This document shows positions 25,530 to 33,427 of a DNA stretch of 64,000 nt, in pieces. Source of the DNA: Neisseria sicca 4320 (GTDB taxonomy: Bacteria; Pseudomonadota; Gammaproteobacteria; Burkholderiales; Neisseriaceae). The notes under the pieces were generated by a model. It did not search any database and was not told where the DNA came from. It saw only the letters and a program-made list of their open reading frames with translations. Position numbers and translations under genes: made by a program. The DNA is taken from the NCBI RefSeq assembly GCF_000193735.1, contig NZ_AEPF01000058.1, positions 62,001 through 126,000 of the forward strand, written 5' to 3'. How positions within the stretch are numbered: position 1 is the stretch's first letter; the number at the start of each line of letters is the position of its first letter.

Positions 25530-26444
25530 ATGAAACAAATTAATCAAGCATTGCAGCAAAAACTTACTGAATTTAAAGCCAAATCGGGTATGAACCAAAC
25601 CGAACTGGCACGCGGTATCGGGGTATCTCCGGCATCTATCAGCATGTATTTGAATAATACCTACGCTGAAAAAGGCGGCAAATATGAAACCATCGAGCCG
25701 AAAATCGAAGCGTTTTTAGAGGTGCAGGAAAGTAAGGCGCAACGCGAAGAGCTGGTTTTGGGGTTTGTATCGACCAAGACAACCCGCCGAATCTCTGAAG
25801 TGATGCGCGACGCACATGAAGCGGGCGACACGGTCGTTATCTACGGCCAAGCGGGTTTGGGCAAGACGCAAGCGGTCAAAAACTACTGCGAGAAGAATCC
25901 CGCCGCCATCCTGATTGAGGCTAATCCGAGCTTTACGGCACTTGTGCTGATGCGCAAGCTGGCGGCAGCGGCGAAGGTCTCAACGGTTGGCAGCCTGAAT
26001 GATTTGTTTGAGTCTGTATCTGACCGCCTGCGTGATTCGGGTCGTCTGATTGTGGTCGATGAAGCGGAAAACCTGCCTTTTCGCGCCCTTGAGATTATCC
26101 GCCGACTGCATGACGACACGGGCTGCGGTTTGGTTTTAAGCGGTATGCCGCGATTGGTGGCGAATCTGCGCGGTAAGCATGGCGAGCTGGTACAGCTTTA
26201 TAGCCGCGTATCGGTTGCGCTGAATTTGGGTGACTCCATGCCGGATGACGAATTGGAGGAAATTGCCAGAGCGGCGATGCCGGAAGCAGACGATGCGACG
26301 ATTGCGGAACTGGTCAAACAAAGCAACGGCAATACGCGACGGATGAGCAAGTTGATGTGCGGTGCGGTACGAACGGCGAATAAAAACGGCATCAAAATGC
26401 AATCGGGCATCATCAAAAAATACTCGACATTGATTATCCGATAG
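25530..26444 (+). CDS. B: Transposition target activator, MuB family
   Basis: A 304-residue AAA+ ATPase. An N-terminal helix-turn-helix (NQTELARGIGVSPASISMYL) precedes the ATPase core with Walker A GQAGLGKT (106 to 113) and Walker B LIVVDEAE (near 173). As in Mu, B would bind target DNA, choose the insertion site and stimulate the transposase. A good AAGG-type site is less clear here. A DUS follows the stop codon immediately. Confidence 0.93.
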   Translation: MKQINQALQQKLTEFKAKSGMNQTELARGIGVSPASISMYLNNTYAEKGGKYETIEPKIEAFLEVQESKAQREELVLGFVSTKTTRRISEVMRDAHEAGDTVVIYGQAGLGKTQAVKNYCEKNPAAILIEANPSFTALVLMRKLAAAAKVSTVGSLNDLFESVSDRLRDSGRLIVVDEAENLPFRALEIIRRLHDDTGCGLVLSGMPRLVANLRGKHGELVQLYSRVSVALNLGDSMPDDELEEIARAAMPEADDATIAELVKQSNGNTRRMSKLMCGAVRTANKNGIKMQSGIIKKYSTLIIR

Positions 26445-26534
26445 GTCGTCTGAAACGGTAAGTCTTTGACAGGGCTATATATTTTTTTACCCTATGATTT
26501 TAATAAGTTATTGTTTTTAAAGGAAAACGCAAAA

Positions 26535-26801
26535 ATGAATGTTTTAAAGAACGTTGATTGGAAGATGTTTGTGGCGCGCTCTTTTTGGCGGTGGGTGCCG
26601 GTTGGTTTGACGGTGGGCGTGTGGTGTTTTGTGGGTGGAATGGCGTTGTATGGCTGCACCCAAGAACCCGAACCTATTGCGAAAGAGCTGACGAAGGTTG
26701 AGGCGATGGAAAGACAGGCGGATTTGGAAGTTTTGAAAACGGAACGTGCCTACGAGGCAATGAGTGTGGAGCAGAAGATGGAAGGAGTGGTTTATGAATA
26801 A
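26535..26801 (+). CDS. Small early membrane protein
   Basis: An 88-residue protein with one membrane segment (VPVGLTVGVWCFVGGMALYG) followed by a charged helical tail. AAAGGA precedes the ATG at 26535, which is better than the in-frame start at 26466. A cysteine follows the membrane segment (YGCTQEPEP), so it could be lipid-modified, though the sequence before it is not a clean lipobox. It overlaps the next gene by eight bases. Function unknown. Confidence 0.75.
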   Translation: MNVLKNVDWKMFVARSFWRWVPVGLTVGVWCFVGGMALYGCTQEPEPIAKELTKVEAMERQADLEVLKTERAYEAMSVEQKMEGVVYE

Positions 26802-26931
26802 GTTCAGACGTCCAAAACGGGGACTGAACCGAGCCAAGAAATTGGCTTTGAAACGGGCAGTCGAGGAAATCCGCGCCAAGTACGGCGAACGGGCGATTAC
26901 TAAGGGATGGCGCAAGCCGGAAGGGAAGTAA
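26794..26931 (+). CDS. Basic 45-residue early protein
   Basis: MNKFRRPKRGLNRAKKLALK... ends KGWRKPEGK; about one third of residues are Lys or Arg. GGAAGGAG precedes the ATG, which lies inside the end of the previous gene, so translation is probably coupled. Likely nucleic-acid binding; function unknown. Confidence 0.7.
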   Translation: MNKFRRPKRGLNRAKKLALKRAVEEIRAKYGERAITKGWRKPEGK

Positions 26932-26933
26932 AA

Positions 26934-27134
26934 ATGATGGAAATTTGGATGATTTGGATGATTTTGGGGGCTGCGCTGGGCGCGGTGATCGGGATGTTTA
27001 TCTACGCGGAAGGCATCTTGCTCGAAAACGAGCGTCTGCGCGGGATTTTGAGAGTGGAAGTTGCGGCGCGTGAGGTGTTGGAGGCATGGATGGACGCGGC
27101 ATACCTCAGCCGGAAGGGAGGCGGGAAATGTTAA
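26934..27134 (+). CDS. Small membrane-anchored coiled-coil protein
   Basis: A 66-residue protein: N-terminal membrane segment (IWMIWMILGAALGAVIGMFIY) then a charged helix. AAGGGAAG precedes the ATG at 26934, two bases after the stop of the previous gene. The stop overlaps the next start. Function unknown. Confidence 0.7.
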   Translation: MMEIWMIWMILGAALGAVIGMFIYAEGILLENERLRGILRVEVAAREVLEAWMDAAYLSRKGGGKC

Positions 27135-27466
27135 CCAAATTGAAACCCTGCCGAGTTTGCAAACAGATGAAGCCTGAATCGGCATTTGCGTGGACTTTGG
27201 ACAAAAACGGGGTACGGAAGCGAACCCAACGTTGCGCGAAATGTTGGGCGGAGCAGATGGAAAAAGAAGCTCGGTTGAATATGGAATGGCATCGCGAAAA
27301 GCGCGGGACGGTACTTGAGTTTGGACGACCTGCCGTCGCCCGCTCGGTTTGGGGCGACAGTTGGCCTGCCGCTCCTGAGATTATGGATAACCGGTACTGG
27401 CCGGCAACAGATACGCGCAAAGCGGATGCCGAATGGGCATTGAAATTTAGGGAGTCTGCGAAATGA
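27128..27466 (+). CDS. Early zinc-ribbon-like protein
   Basis: A 112-residue protein with two CxxC pairs (CRVCKQ at 8 to 11 and CAKCWAE near 36 to 39), probably one zinc site. The rest is polar. GGAGGCGGGAA precedes the ATG at 27128; start and stop overlap with the neighbours, showing a tightly packed early operon. Function unknown. Confidence 0.75.
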   Translation: MLTKLKPCRVCKQMKPESAFAWTLDKNGVRKRTQRCAKCWAEQMEKEARLNMEWHREKRGTVLEFGRPAVARSVWGDSWPAAPEIMDNRYWPATDTRKADAEWALKFRESAK

Positions 27467-27639
27467 GCTTTAAAAGACGGAACAACGATTGGCAGGCATG
27501 GGGGCAACACCGCCGTCGCGCGACGAAGTTTATGGTAAAGCGGAACCGCGATCAGGAAGTCGCCAAATATCAGGCGCAGTTTGAAGATAAGGACGGCAAA
27601 GGTCGTCTGAAAGAAGAAAAGGAAATGAAAAATGGATAA
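27463..27639 (+). CDS. Basic 58-residue early protein
   Basis: MSFKRRNNDWQAWGQHRRRA... ends KEEKEMKNG. It overlaps the stop of the previous gene (ATGA) and the start of the next. A DUS lies in frame near its end and encodes GRLK. Strongly basic first half, charged second half. Function unknown. Confidence 0.65.
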   Translation: MSFKRRNNDWQAWGQHRRRATKFMVKRNRDQEVAKYQAQFEDKDGKGRLKEEKEMKNG

Positions 27640-28315
27640 GCAGGCAGTTTTGGAAAAAATCAAAAAGTGTTTGGCTTTGAGCAAATCGGCAAATGAACAC
27701 GAGGCGGCGCAGGCAATGAAACAGGCGCAGGCACTGATGAAAAAGTATGAAGTTGATGCTGTTGATGTTGTCTTGTCGGAAGTCTCCGAGCGTGGCAGCG
27801 GTCGGAAGATGGCAGTTAAGCTGGCCGAATGGCAGTGGGCTGTCGCAAACATGATTTCCGAAGTTTTCGGGTGCAAATGTTATCAACAGGGAGATGCAAT
27901 GGTTTTTTACGGTTTGGGCAACCGAGCCGAGATTGCTTCCTATGCTTTTGATGTGGTCTATCGGCAGATTTCCGCCGCCCGCCGCGAATTTCTGAAAACC
28001 TGCCGAGCAAGAAAACCCTCAAACCGAACCTATCTTGCCGACCAGTTTTGTAACGGATGGATGATGGGGGCGTGGGGTGCCGTCAAAGAATTTGAGATGT
28101 CAGACGATGAAAAGGCGGTCATGGCTGACTATAAAAGAAAAAAACATCCACATATCGCCAAGGCGGTAGTTAGAGACGCCAAGTCGTCCAAACTGGACGG
28201 GAGTGCCGCGATGATTGAGGCAATAGTCAAGGGGCAGGCGGCAGGGCAAAAAGTGCAATTGCACCACGCGATGAACGGCGCGGAAGGCGTTAAACAAATT
28301 GGAGAACGGAAATGA
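27632..28315 (+). CDS. DUF2786 family phage protein
   Basis: A 227-residue protein whose N-terminus (VLEKIKKCLALSKSANEHEAAQAMKQAQALMKKY) is the DUF2786 signature common in Mu-like prophages. The central part has an invariant-looking MVFYGLG and CNGWMMGAW. The role is not established; early position suggests DNA metabolism. AAAAGGAAATGAAAA precedes the ATG. Confidence 0.85.
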   Translation: MDKQAVLEKIKKCLALSKSANEHEAAQAMKQAQALMKKYEVDAVDVVLSEVSERGSGRKMAVKLAEWQWAVANMISEVFGCKCYQQGDAMVFYGLGNRAEIASYAFDVVYRQISAARREFLKTCRARKPSNRTYLADQFCNGWMMGAWGAVKEFEMSDDEKAVMADYKRKKHPHIAKAVVRDAKSSKLDGSAAMIEAIVKGQAAGQKVQLHHAMNGAEGVKQIGERK

Positions 28316-28482
28316 ACGAAAAAGATTTAATCGAATGGCTGGAAGACCGTGGAGAACTCATGGTCATGAAAAAGGACGGTGAAGGTTTCGTGATCGCCGC
28401 CCGCGCGCCGGACGGTATTTGGAAAACGGCGGAGGCGGCAACGCTGACAATGGCAATAGAAGCTTGGGAGGAAATGCGATGA
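28312..28482 (+). CDS. 56-residue early protein
   Basis: MNEKDLIEWLEDRGELMVMK... ends AIEAWEEMR. Start and stop both overlap neighbours by four bases (ATGA). Acidic, compact, probably soluble. Function unknown. Confidence 0.7.
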   Translation: MNEKDLIEWLEDRGELMVMKKDGEGFVIAARAPDGIWKTAEAATLTMAIEAWEEMR

Positions 28483-28676
28483 CTACCGGAATGATGATTT
28501 ATCTATTGGTCTGCGGGCTGATTGGTTTGGCACTGGTGGTTTTGGCACTGATGAGCCTGATTGAAAACTGGTTTAAGCAGCGGACTAAAGCTGTTGTTTT
28601 GGATGCCTGCGGTATGTTTTTTGGGTTGGTTGTTGTCCTTGTGGCGTTTTTGGCGATTCTTGGGGTGATTAAATGA
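28479..28676 (+). CDS. Two-helix membrane protein
   Basis: A 65-residue protein with two membrane segments (MMIYLLVCGLIGLALVVLAL and GMFFGLVVVLVAFLAILGVI) separated by a short charged loop. Lies within the coupled early operon (ATGA overlaps). Function unknown. Confidence 0.75.
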   Translation: MTTGMMIYLLVCGLIGLALVVLALMSLIENWFKQRTKAVVLDACGMFFGLVVVLVAFLAILGVIK

Positions 28677-29500
28677 ATATCAAATGCCAGAACTGCGGGG
28701 CGGTGCATAGTCTGGACAGCTTAATCAACGATGCCGACGCATCGGCTGTATTGCGGGCTGTGTTGGAGATGGACGCTGAAATGGGCAAGGCGGCGATAAG
28801 GTATGTCGGCTTGTTCCGCCCCGCCAAGTCGCAGTTGAGCTGGGCGCGTACGGCGAAGCTCTTAAACGAGTTGATGCTGATGATTAAAGCGCAGGAGGCG
28901 GTACGCGACGGGGTGTCCTACCCCGCTCCCGCCGAGGCTTGGCTGCACGGCTTTAACGGAACGGTCAACGCCCGCGACCAAGGTCGTCTGAAACTGCCCT
29001 TAAAGTCGCATGGTTATTTGCTGGAGATTGTGAGCCAGTGGCAGGGTTCGGGGTTGCCCTCTCCCCAGTCCTCTCCAACAGGGAGACTGGGCGAAGGCGG
29101 CGCGCCGTCAAAACTGCGGCAAGGTGTGGCAGCCTTGGGCGAATGGGCAGGGAATGATTGGGCAAAACGTGAAATTGCATCAGGTTTTTCGCTGCTCGCC
29201 GCGCTGAATCTGCCCAACCGCCCCGCAGCGCAGGATATGCCGGTAGTTGCGGAAATTTGGTATCGGAAACTGATGGAGACAAAAGAAATCGTCTCGCCGG
29301 AATATGACCCGATACGGATTCAGAGTGGGTTTAAGGTGTTGCAGGCGGCGGAAACGTGGCCGCAACCCGCCGAACTGCTCCGCAACCTGCCGCCACGGTT
29401 GATACCAAGGGCGATGCTGGCAAAGCCCGCGCCGGACAAAGAAAAAGGTCGTCTGAAAATGGCGAAAGTGAGAGAAGTTTTAAATAAGAAAGGTAAGTGA
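28673..29500 (+). CDS. Early phage protein with N-terminal CxxC
   Basis: A 275-residue protein beginning NIKCQNCGAVHSLDSL, a likely half zinc-finger, and otherwise helical. It resembles uncharacterised proteins found between B and gam in Neisseria Mu-like prophages. In the middle (about 123 to 144) is a low-complexity PSPQSSPTGRLGEGG segment that looks like an inserted intergenic repeat kept in frame. Two DUS copies lie in frame (GRLKL and GRLKM). Function unknown. Confidence 0.75.
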   Translation: MNIKCQNCGAVHSLDSLINDADASAVLRAVLEMDAEMGKAAIRYVGLFRPAKSQLSWARTAKLLNELMLMIKAQEAVRDGVSYPAPAEAWLHGFNGTVNARDQGRLKLPLKSHGYLLEIVSQWQGSGLPSPQSSPTGRLGEGGAPSKLRQGVAALGEWAGNDWAKREIASGFSLLAALNLPNRPAAQDMPVVAEIWYRKLMETKEIVSPEYDPIRIQSGFKVLQAAETWPQPAELLRNLPPRLIPRAMLAKPAPDKEKGRLKMAKVREVLNKKGK

Positions 29501-29501
29501 A

Positions 29502-29747
29502 ATGAAAGAGTATGTTTTTAAAATTGTTTCGGAAAATGGGAAGTGTCGCGTCGAGTTGCCCGAAATCAAGATAAACGGTGAGTATCAAGCTCCCGACCTG
29601 ATGGCTGCGTTGACAACGGAATTTTTAGACAGCGCATGCAGTGATGCCGCCCGAGATACGGAAGGATTTATCAAGGCTACTGTCACTAATTTAAAAGTAT
29701 TGCAACTGGCAAGACAGTTGAGAGATGCGGAACGAAAAGTAAATTAA
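29502..29747 (+). CDS. 81-residue early protein
   Basis: MKEYVFKIVSENGKCRVEL... has beta-rich first half and helical second half. AGAAAGGTAAGTGAA precedes the ATG, one base after the previous stop. Function unknown. Confidence 0.7.
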   Translation: MKEYVFKIVSENGKCRVELPEIKINGEYQAPDLMAALTTEFLDSACSDAARDTEGFIKATVTNLKVLQLARQLRDAERKVN

Positions 29748-29762
29748 GAAAGGAAAAAGCAA

Positions 29763-30284
29763 ATGGCTAAACAACGTATCAAACAGGCGGCAATCGAAGC
29801 CGCACAAGACAAAACCGAAGTAACGGCGCATATCCGTGCGATTGGCGACCTGAACCGCGAAATCAAACGCTTGGAAACCGAAGCGGGCGATAAAAAAGCG
29901 GTGATTGAAGAAGAATACGCCGCGCTTGCCGCTCCGTTGAAAGCCGAGTCGGAACGCCTGACTGCTGCCGTCGCCGCCTACTGTGAGGCACACAAGGACG
30001 ATCTGACGGAAAACGGCAAGACCAAGACGGTGGATTTTGTGACGGGACTCGTCAAATGGCGTATCCGCCCGCCTAGCGTCAAGGTAACAGGCGTCGCCGC
30101 CGTCTTGGCTTGGATGTCGGAAAAAACGGCATATCAAAGCTTTATCCGCACCAAGCAGGAAATCGACAAAGATGCCATTCTGAATGAGCGCGATCAGTTT
30201 GCCAATGGCCAAGTGCCGGGTATTAAGATTGTGTCGGGGCTTGAAGATTTTGTGATTGAGCCTACTGAGCAGGAGTTGATGTAG
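29763..30284 (+). CDS. gam: Host-nuclease inhibitor protein Gam
   Basis: A 173-residue homologue of Mu Gam, which binds DNA ends like a Ku monomer and protects them from exonuclease. The N-terminal long helix (LNREIKRLETEAGDKKAVIEEEY) and the FVTGLVKWRIRPPSV region are typical. GAAAGG precedes the ATG. A strong terminator follows, closing the early operon. Confidence 0.93.
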   Translation: MAKQRIKQAAIEAAQDKTEVTAHIRAIGDLNREIKRLETEAGDKKAVIEEEYAALAAPLKAESERLTAAVAAYCEAHKDDLTENGKTKTVDFVTGLVKWRIRPPSVKVTGVAAVLAWMSEKTAYQSFIRTKQEIDKDAILNERDQFANGQVPGIKIVSGLEDFVIEPTEQELM

Positions 30285-30310
30285 AAGTGTTTTAAAGTCT
30301 TTAACAGGAT

Positions 30311-30357
30311 ATTCAACACCGGTTTTAACAAGCTGTTAAAACCGGTGTTGAATTTTT
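30311..30357 (+). terminator. Strong terminator closing the early operon
   Basis: A perfect 20-bp stem with a three-base loop and five T after it, 27 bases after gam. Confidence 0.93.
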
Positions 30358-30533
30358 ACAATACTAGATATGCCACTTTTACCTCAATATTTCTAAATCG
30401 GCACAATATATTGGATTCTATACTGGCAGTGGTAAATCAACTACTCGTACCGAATTCGCCAAATTATACGGTTTATATTAAAATCAAGCGGTGCTTCAAA
30501 TTTGCACTAATAAGTAATTTAGAAAGGAAAAAG
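30358..30533. other. AT-rich stretch after the early terminator
   Basis: About 175 bases of AT-rich DNA, unlike its neighbours in composition. A frame from 30345 runs through it, but its start lies in the terminator stem, so it is not supported. Confidence 0.5.
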
Positions 30534-30575
30534 ATGGATAAAAAATACTTAGACGGTTGGGACGGAAATGACTGA
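30534..30575 (+). CDS. 13-residue mini-ORF with GWDG motif
   Basis: MDKKYLDGWDGND, preceded by AGAAAGGAAAAAG, an excellent Shine-Dalgarno. It overlaps the start of the following membrane gene by eight bases, so translational coupling is likely. A second mini-ORF with the same core lies at 32766. Expression is inferred only. Confidence 0.4.
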   Translation: MDKKYLDGWDGND

Positions 30576-30902
30576 ACTAGTTTCTAATTGTTACGAATAT
30601 ATCACGCCGATACTGACAGTTATCGGCGTTTTCATTGCAGCCTATGGAATATTTAGGAATACTGAAAATGCCAACTGAAGGTACTTAATCAACGCGAATT
30701 TGTTGCTGCCGGTGTATTGCGTGGTGCTTTCCATGAGCCGCTTTTCAAAGAATTTGAATATTCTATCTTATTACGAGATTGGAATAATTTGAATGGGTTT
30801 ATTCAAGAAATAAGAAGAAAACGTAATTCGCCAACAGCATTCCAAGAATTTGAGACACTGGCGAAAAAGTGGAAGAAAAAACCGCTTAAAGTAAAACATT
30901 AA
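30568..30902 (+). pseudogene. Frameshifted small membrane protein gene
   Basis: The first frame encodes 36 residues with one membrane segment (ITPILTVIGVFIAAYGIF) and stops at 30676. The neighbouring frame continues without a break (KVLNQREFVAAGVLRGAFHE...) to a stop at 30902. One missing base in the A4 run at 30665 to 30668 would join them into a protein of about 111 residues. The region is AT-rich compared with adjacent genes. A programmed shift cannot be excluded. I do not recognise the family. Confidence 0.6.
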
Positions 30903-30908
30903 TTATTG

Positions 30909-30943
30909 CAAAGGTCGTCTGAATTATTCAGACGACCTTTTTT
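30909..30943 (+). terminator. Inverted-DUS terminator
   Basis: Inverted DUS pair with a four-base loop and six T, seven bases after the frameshifted gene. Confidence 0.88.
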
Positions 30944-31002
30944 ATGCCTGTCCGTTTCGCAAAAAAAACAGCGGCTTACTACAATATATAGTATTTTATC
31001 TG

Positions 31003-31008
31003 TATAAT
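31003..31008 (+). promoter_or_regulatory. Candidate promoter of gemA-mor
   Basis: A perfect TATAAT 41 bases before gemA in AT-rich DNA between two terminator-bounded units; no good -35. Confidence 0.45.
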
Positions 31009-31049
31009 ATGCGATAATTAATCAATATATTGTGTTTTAGGGGTTTGAA

Positions 31050-31454
31050 ATGCGCCGTGCGTTGATTGCGAAAATTAAAATCGCTCAAAAAGAGCTTGGT
31101 TTGGATGATGCGACGTATCGCGCGGTGTTGGAGCGGGTGACGGGCAAGCGGTCGTGTACCGAGTGCAGCATCCCTGAGCTGGAGCGTGTGGTCGAGGATT
31201 TGCGCCAGCATGGGTTTGCGCCGAAAAAAACGGCAGGACAACGACCGAACCGCCGCGATTCTGCCGACCCGATGATGCGCAAAATCGAAGCCCTGCTGCT
31301 GGATAACGGCTGGACTTGGAATTATGCGCACGGCACGGCGAAAAAGATGTTTAAGGTTGACCGCGTGGAATGGTTGTCCGACGGCAATATGCACAAGTTG
31401 GTGGCGGCTTTGCAGATTAGCGCGAACCGCAAGAAAAAGGAGAAAACGGGATGA
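31050..31454 (+). CDS. gemA: GemA-type regulatory protein (Mu gp16)
   Basis: A 134-residue DUF1018 protein: KIKIAQKELGLDDATYRAVLERVTGKRS is the family signature, with SDGNMHKLVAALQI near the C-terminus. In Mu, GemA/Mor modulates host gene expression. Stop and mor start overlap by four bases. A weak purine stretch and GGGG precede the ATG. Confidence 0.9.
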   Translation: MRRALIAKIKIAQKELGLDDATYRAVLERVTGKRSCTECSIPELERVVEDLRQHGFAPKKTAGQRPNRRDSADPMMRKIEALLLDNGWTWNYAHGTAKKMFKVDRVEWLSDGNMHKLVAALQISANRKKKEKTG

Positions 31455-31930
31455 GTTTGAACTGGGAGATGACGGAGCAGGATTTTGAGGATGTGAAACA
31501 TCTGCTGCCGCACAGCGTGGTGGCGATGATTACGGTTATCGGGCTGGAGGCGACGTTTCACATGGTTAAGGTTTGGGGTGGGACGAATTATCCGATTTCC
31601 AACCGCCGCCGCAATACGCGTCAGAGCCGCATCTTACACGCTCAACTGGTCGAGGACATCGGCGAAGAAGCGGCGGGACGGTTGGAGCGTGCTTATGTCG
31701 GGCAGCCTTTCTTGGCGATTCCGCGCTGCTGGGATGCGATGCGCGAACTTCGCAACCGGTTCATCCGCCGCCAATATGATGCGATGAGCGCGGAAGGTTT
31801 GAGCGATTTGTTTATTGTGCGCGAGCTGGTGTTGGCGCATAAGCTGTCGACGCGAAATATCCGATACATTCTGAAAGAGGCCGACCGCGAGGCGGCGGCA
31901 AGGGCGCAGGCTGATTTGTTTGCGGCTTAG
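31451..31930 (+). CDS. mor: Middle-operon regulator Mor
   Basis: A 159-residue member of the Mor/C activator family. The central region (LIHAQL-like dimerisation helix, LVEDIGEEAAGRLERAY) is followed by a C-terminal helix-turn-helix (GLSDLFIVRELVLAHKLSTRNIRYILK). In Mu, Mor turns on the middle promoter. No separate C activator gene is visible, so this protein may drive the late genes as well. Confidence 0.88.
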   Translation: MSLNWEMTEQDFEDVKHLLPHSVVAMITVIGLEATFHMVKVWGGTNYPISNRRRNTRQSRILHAQLVEDIGEEAAGRLERAYVGQPFLAIPRCWDAMRELRNRFIRRQYDAMSAEGLSDLFIVRELVLAHKLSTRNIRYILKEADREAAARAQADLFAA

Positions 31931-31965
31931 TTTTTGTTGTGCTTGTGTTGAGAGTGGACCTTTTA

Positions 31966-31991
31966 CCCTGCCTTCGGGCAGGGATTTTTTT
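31966..31991 (+). terminator. Terminator after mor
   Basis: CCCTGC-CTTCGG-GCAGGG with a tetraloop-like TTCG and eight T. Confidence 0.93.
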
Positions 31992-32083
31992 TGCCTGTAT
32001 TCCGCTGAATGCAAGCCTGACGGGGCTTGGGGGTCGTCTGAAAAGGTTTAATGGGGTTTTAAAACTATCTATTTGAGGTATTT

Positions 32084-32590
32084 ATGGCCCAGCAAAAAGA
32101 ACTCCCTTGGGTGGCAGAGGCGCGAAAGTATATCGGTCTGACAGAAATCCCCGGTAAAAACCACAATCCGACCATTTTGAATTGGCTTCACGGCTTGAAG
32201 GCTTGGTGGAAAGACGATGAGACGCCGTGGTGCGGCGTATTCGCAGCCCATTGTCTGCGAGCCGGTAACCGAGACATCCCGAAGGATTGGATGCGCGCCA
32301 AAGAATATGCTTTTTGCGGTAAACGCCTTACCAAGCCTGCTTACGGCTGTTTGGTCGTGTTCACTCGCCAAGGCGGCGGTCATGTTGGGTTTGTTGTCGG
32401 CAAGGACAAGGCGGGTAATCTGCTGGTTTTGGGCGGCAATCAAGGCAACCGCGTCAGCATCGCGGAATTTCCGACGTCCCGCGTGGCTGCGTATGTATGG
32501 CCGTCTGTTGGTGGTGCGCCTCTTGACCCCGCTCCGGAGCGTTACAACCTGCCATTGGGCGGTGCGGCAATGAGCAGGAGCGAAGCATGA
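32084..32590 (+). CDS. Endolysin, TIGR02594-like (NlpC/P60-CHAP type)
   Basis: A 168-residue cysteine peptidase-like lysis protein. Catalytic Cys50 lies in ETPWCGVFAAHCL and His100 in QGGGHVGFVVG, the layout of the TIGR02594 family, which cleaves peptidoglycan. No signal peptide, so release depends on a holin. GAGG precedes the ATG. It opens the lysis block behind the mor terminator. Confidence 0.85.
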   Translation: MAQQKELPWVAEARKYIGLTEIPGKNHNPTILNWLHGLKAWWKDDETPWCGVFAAHCLRAGNRDIPKDWMRAKEYAFCGKRLTKPAYGCLVVFTRQGGGHVGFVVGKDKAGNLLVLGGNQGNRVSIAEFPTSRVAAYVWPSVGGAPLDPAPERYNLPLGGAAMSRSEA

Positions 32591-32760
32591 AAAAGGCTTT
32601 AATTGCTTTGGCATTGGCGGCATTGAAACCGCAGGTGCCTGAATTTGAGATTAAACCTGCCCGTGTGGGCAATTTGAAACAACATCCGAGCCTGCGCTTG
32701 GGTAAATCAGGCGTGGCAGCCGCCAAACGTGCGGCGCGTAAACGCAAAGCGAGAAAGTAA
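32587..32760 (+). CDS. 57-residue basic protein
   Basis: MKKALIALALAALKPQVPEF... with a hydrophobic start and an Arg/Lys-rich end (AAKRAARKRKARK). Overlaps the endolysin stop (ATGA). In related prophages a comparable small gene lies here; function unknown. Confidence 0.7.
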   Translation: MKKALIALALAALKPQVPEFEIKPARVGNLKQHPSLRLGKSGVAAAKRAARKRKARK

Positions 32761-32765
32761 GAAAT

Positions 32766-32792
32766 ATGATACACGGTTGGGACGGTTATTAA
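32766..32792 (+). CDS. 8-residue mini-ORF with GWDG motif
   Basis: MIHGWDGY, preceded by GAGAAAGTAAG and ending one base before the start of the next gene, so it would couple translation to it. Shares CGGTTGGGACGG with the mini-ORF at 30534. Speculative. Confidence 0.3.
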   Translation: MIHGWDGY

Positions 32793-32793
32793 G

Positions 32794-33036
32794 ATGCGGA
32801 TTTTCGACATTTTTAAAAACCCTGCGACAGGCAATGTGTCGCACTCGAAGCTGTGGGCAAATATCGCCTGCGCGGCAGGGACGGTTAAATTTGTGATGTT
32901 GCCTGATCCGTCGGCAGAAATTTGGGCGGTGTATTTGGGCATTGTGGGCGGCTATGCCGTGGCGCGCTCGCTGGTCAGCGTCAAACGTCAGGAGGTCGAG
33001 AATGAATCTGAATCTCGTGAAACTGTTGACGAATAA
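32794..33036 (+). CDS. DUF2644-like membrane protein, possible holin
   Basis: An 80-residue protein with two hydrophobic segments (ANIACAAGTVKFVML and IWAVYLGIVGGYAVARSLV) and a charged C-terminus. The start MRIFDIFKNPATGNVSHSKLWAN fits DUF2644, found beside lysis genes in Mu-like prophages of Neisseria and Pasteurellaceae. A holin role is inferred from position and topology only. Confidence 0.7.
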   Translation: MRIFDIFKNPATGNVSHSKLWANIACAAGTVKFVMLPDPSAEIWAVYLGIVGGYAVARSLVSVKRQEVENESESRETVDE

Positions 33037-33427
33037 CTGGCAACCGATTGCCATCATCGCGCTTGTCGGCACGGGATTGGCGGTGTCGCACCATCAAGGC
33101 TACAAGTCGGCGTTTGCCAAACAGCAAGCCGTCATCGACAAGATGGAGCGCGAAAAGGATCAGGCCTTGCGTCTGTCGGCTCAAAACTACGCGCGCGAGC
33201 TGGAGCAAGCCCGCGAGGAAGCAAAACAATCTGAAGCCAAGGCGCACGCCGTCGGTGTGGCTTTGGCGCAAAAACAGGCGGAAGTCAGTCGTCTGAAAAC
33301 GGAAAACAAAAAGGAAATCGAAAATGCGCTTACTCAAGACCGCCAAAAAGCAGGCGGCGGTTGCATTGACGGCCTTGGCTCTCACAGCCTGCGCCTCTAC
33401 GCCCGCGCCCTCGGCTACGGAAATTAA
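33002..33427 (+). CDS. Rz: Inner-membrane spanin (Rz-like)
   Basis: A 141-residue protein with an N-terminal membrane anchor (WQPIAIIALVGTGLAVS), a long coiled coil (about 30 to 115) and a C-terminal GGGCIDGLGSHSLRLYARA segment like that of Rz proteins. It would span the periplasm and fuse membranes with its partner at the end of lysis. The frame overlaps both neighbours, and the o-spanin begins inside it. AGGAGGTCGAGA precedes the ATG at 33002. Confidence 0.85.
   Translation: MNLNLVKLLTNNWQPIAIIALVGTGLAVSHHQGYKSAFAKQQAVIDKMEREKDQALRLSAQNYARELEQAREEAKQSEAKAHAVGVALAQKQAEVSRLKTENKKEIENALTQDRQKAGGGCIDGLGSHSLRLYARALGYGN

Noticed and set aside
30345..30575. 76-codon frame through the AT-rich gap
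   Set aside because: Begins with TTG inside the terminator stem; only the last 13 codons have a start site.
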